A stretch of DNA of 5,558 nucleotides. Source: an uncultured Eubacteriales bacterium. GTDB lineage: Bacteria > Bacillota > Clostridia > Oscillospirales > Acutalibacteraceae. The translations under genes were made by a program, and so were the position numbers. The notes below the pieces were generated by a model. The model saw only the letters and a program-made list of their open reading frames with translations, made no database searches and was not told the DNA's origin. Location: positions 1-5,558 of the forward strand of contig CAKTXU010000147.1 in the NCBI GenBank assembly GCA_934630995.1, written 5' to 3'. Shown piece by piece: positions 5,415-5,558 of this stretch. Every line of letters starts with the position of its first letter. Position 1 is the first letter of the stretch.

Positions 5415-5491
5415 GGGCCTTTAGCTCAGTTGGTTAGAGCAACCGGCTCATAACCGGTCGGTCCCGGGTTCGAGTCCCTGAAGGCCCACCA
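5415..5491 (+). tRNA. tRNA with CAU anticodon, probably tRNA-Ile2 (lysidine type) rather than tRNA-Met
   Basis: A complete 77-base cloverleaf with encoded CCA: acceptor GGGCCTT / AAGGCCC (7 bp), D-arm GCTC-loop-GAGC, anticodon stem ACCGG / CCGGT with loop CTCATAA and anticodon CAT at 5449-5451, variable CGGTC, T-arm CCGGG-TTCGAGT-CCCTG, then A73 and CCA. Acceptor base 1 pairs with 72 and the anticodon stem lacks the three G-C pairs of initiators, so it is not tRNA-fMet. C4-G69 and C5-G68 in the acceptor stem are known recognition elements for TilS, which converts C34 to lysidine and changes the tRNA to isoleucine AUA decoding. The GCCTTTAGCTCAG start also resembles Firmicutes Ile2 genes. One C-U mismatch (5465 with 5479) breaks the T-stem. 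Elongator Met cannot be fully excluded. Confidence 0.93.
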
Positions 5492-5504
5492 TTTGGATGC
5501 TGGC

Positions 5505-5531
5505 CCGGAGACCGGCTATCCCGGTCTCCGG
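5505..5531 (+). terminator. perfect hairpin after the tRNA, probable terminator
   Basis: CCGGAGACCGG (5505-5515) pairs exactly with CCGGTCTCCGG (5521-5531), 11 bp around loop CTATC. It begins 13 bases after the tRNA CCA. The following bases, CTGCTTCCCTC, are pyrimidine-rich but not a true T-tract, so termination may be inefficient or the hairpin may act in 3' processing. Confidence 0.55.
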
Positions 5532-5558
5532 CTGCTTCCCTCAACAAGCGGATAAAGG

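Noticed and set aside
5415..5491. Initiator tRNA-fMet
   Set aside because: Base 1 pairs with base 72 and the anticodon stem lacks the three consecutive G-C pairs of initiators.
1..5558. CRISPR array, insertion sequence, integrase or defence system
   Set aside because: No regularly spaced repeats, transposase-like or nuclease-like translations were seen anywhere in the window.

Overview
The window looks like chromosomal DNA from a moderately GC-rich member of the Clostridia (Bacillota). The supports are GGAGG-type ribosome binding sites, consensus sigma-A promoters with TTGACA/TATAAT-like boxes, a stand-alone two-gene SufC/SufB pair of the minimal SUF type common in anaerobic Firmicutes and archaea, a DUF3795 cysteine-rich protein, and a Firmicutes-style CAU tRNA with an encoded CCA. 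No genus can be named from sequence alone.

Layout, left to right. (1) Bases 1-160 are AT-rich (53 G/C in 160 by hand count, 33%) and carry the 3' part of an unrecognised reading frame that enters from outside the window. Composition then changes abruptly at a GC-rich perfect hairpin (163-200). (2) 252-1067 (+) encodes a cytoplasmic alpha/beta-hydrolase of the acetyl-esterase/BD-FAE type with a complete Ser-Asp-His triad, followed by a stem-loop terminator. (3) 1193-2927 (+) is a promoter plus a translationally coupled two-gene operon: a SufC-like ATPase and a SufB/SufD-family scaffold. Together they would form a minimal Fe-S cluster assembly complex. (4) A convergent intergenic region (2928-3143) holds a weak hairpin after sufB and a strong bidirectional terminator. 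(5) 3144-4391 (-) encodes a YbdG-type MscS-family mechanosensitive channel. (6) A back-to-back promoter region (4423-4488) drives ybdG leftward and a 137-aa, 16-cysteine DUF3795 protein (4534-4947) rightward. (7) 4948-5332 has no convincing gene; its left part is dense in inverted repeats and may be a dispersed repeat or structured RNA. (8) A strong promoter (5333-5360) leads into a CAU tRNA (5415-5491), most likely tRNA-Ile2 rather than tRNA-Met, followed by an 11-bp perfect hairpin.

The genes look like separate housekeeping or stress units rather than one pathway. The Fe-S assembly pair and the cysteine-rich DUF3795 protein could both relate to metal or cluster biology, but they are in different transcription units and no link is shown. 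I found no CRISPR array, transposase, integrase or defence locus. The least explained parts are the AT-rich left edge, the CxxC tail on the SufC-like ATPase, the inverted-repeat-rich gap at 4965-5175, and a mismatched T-stem in the tRNA.
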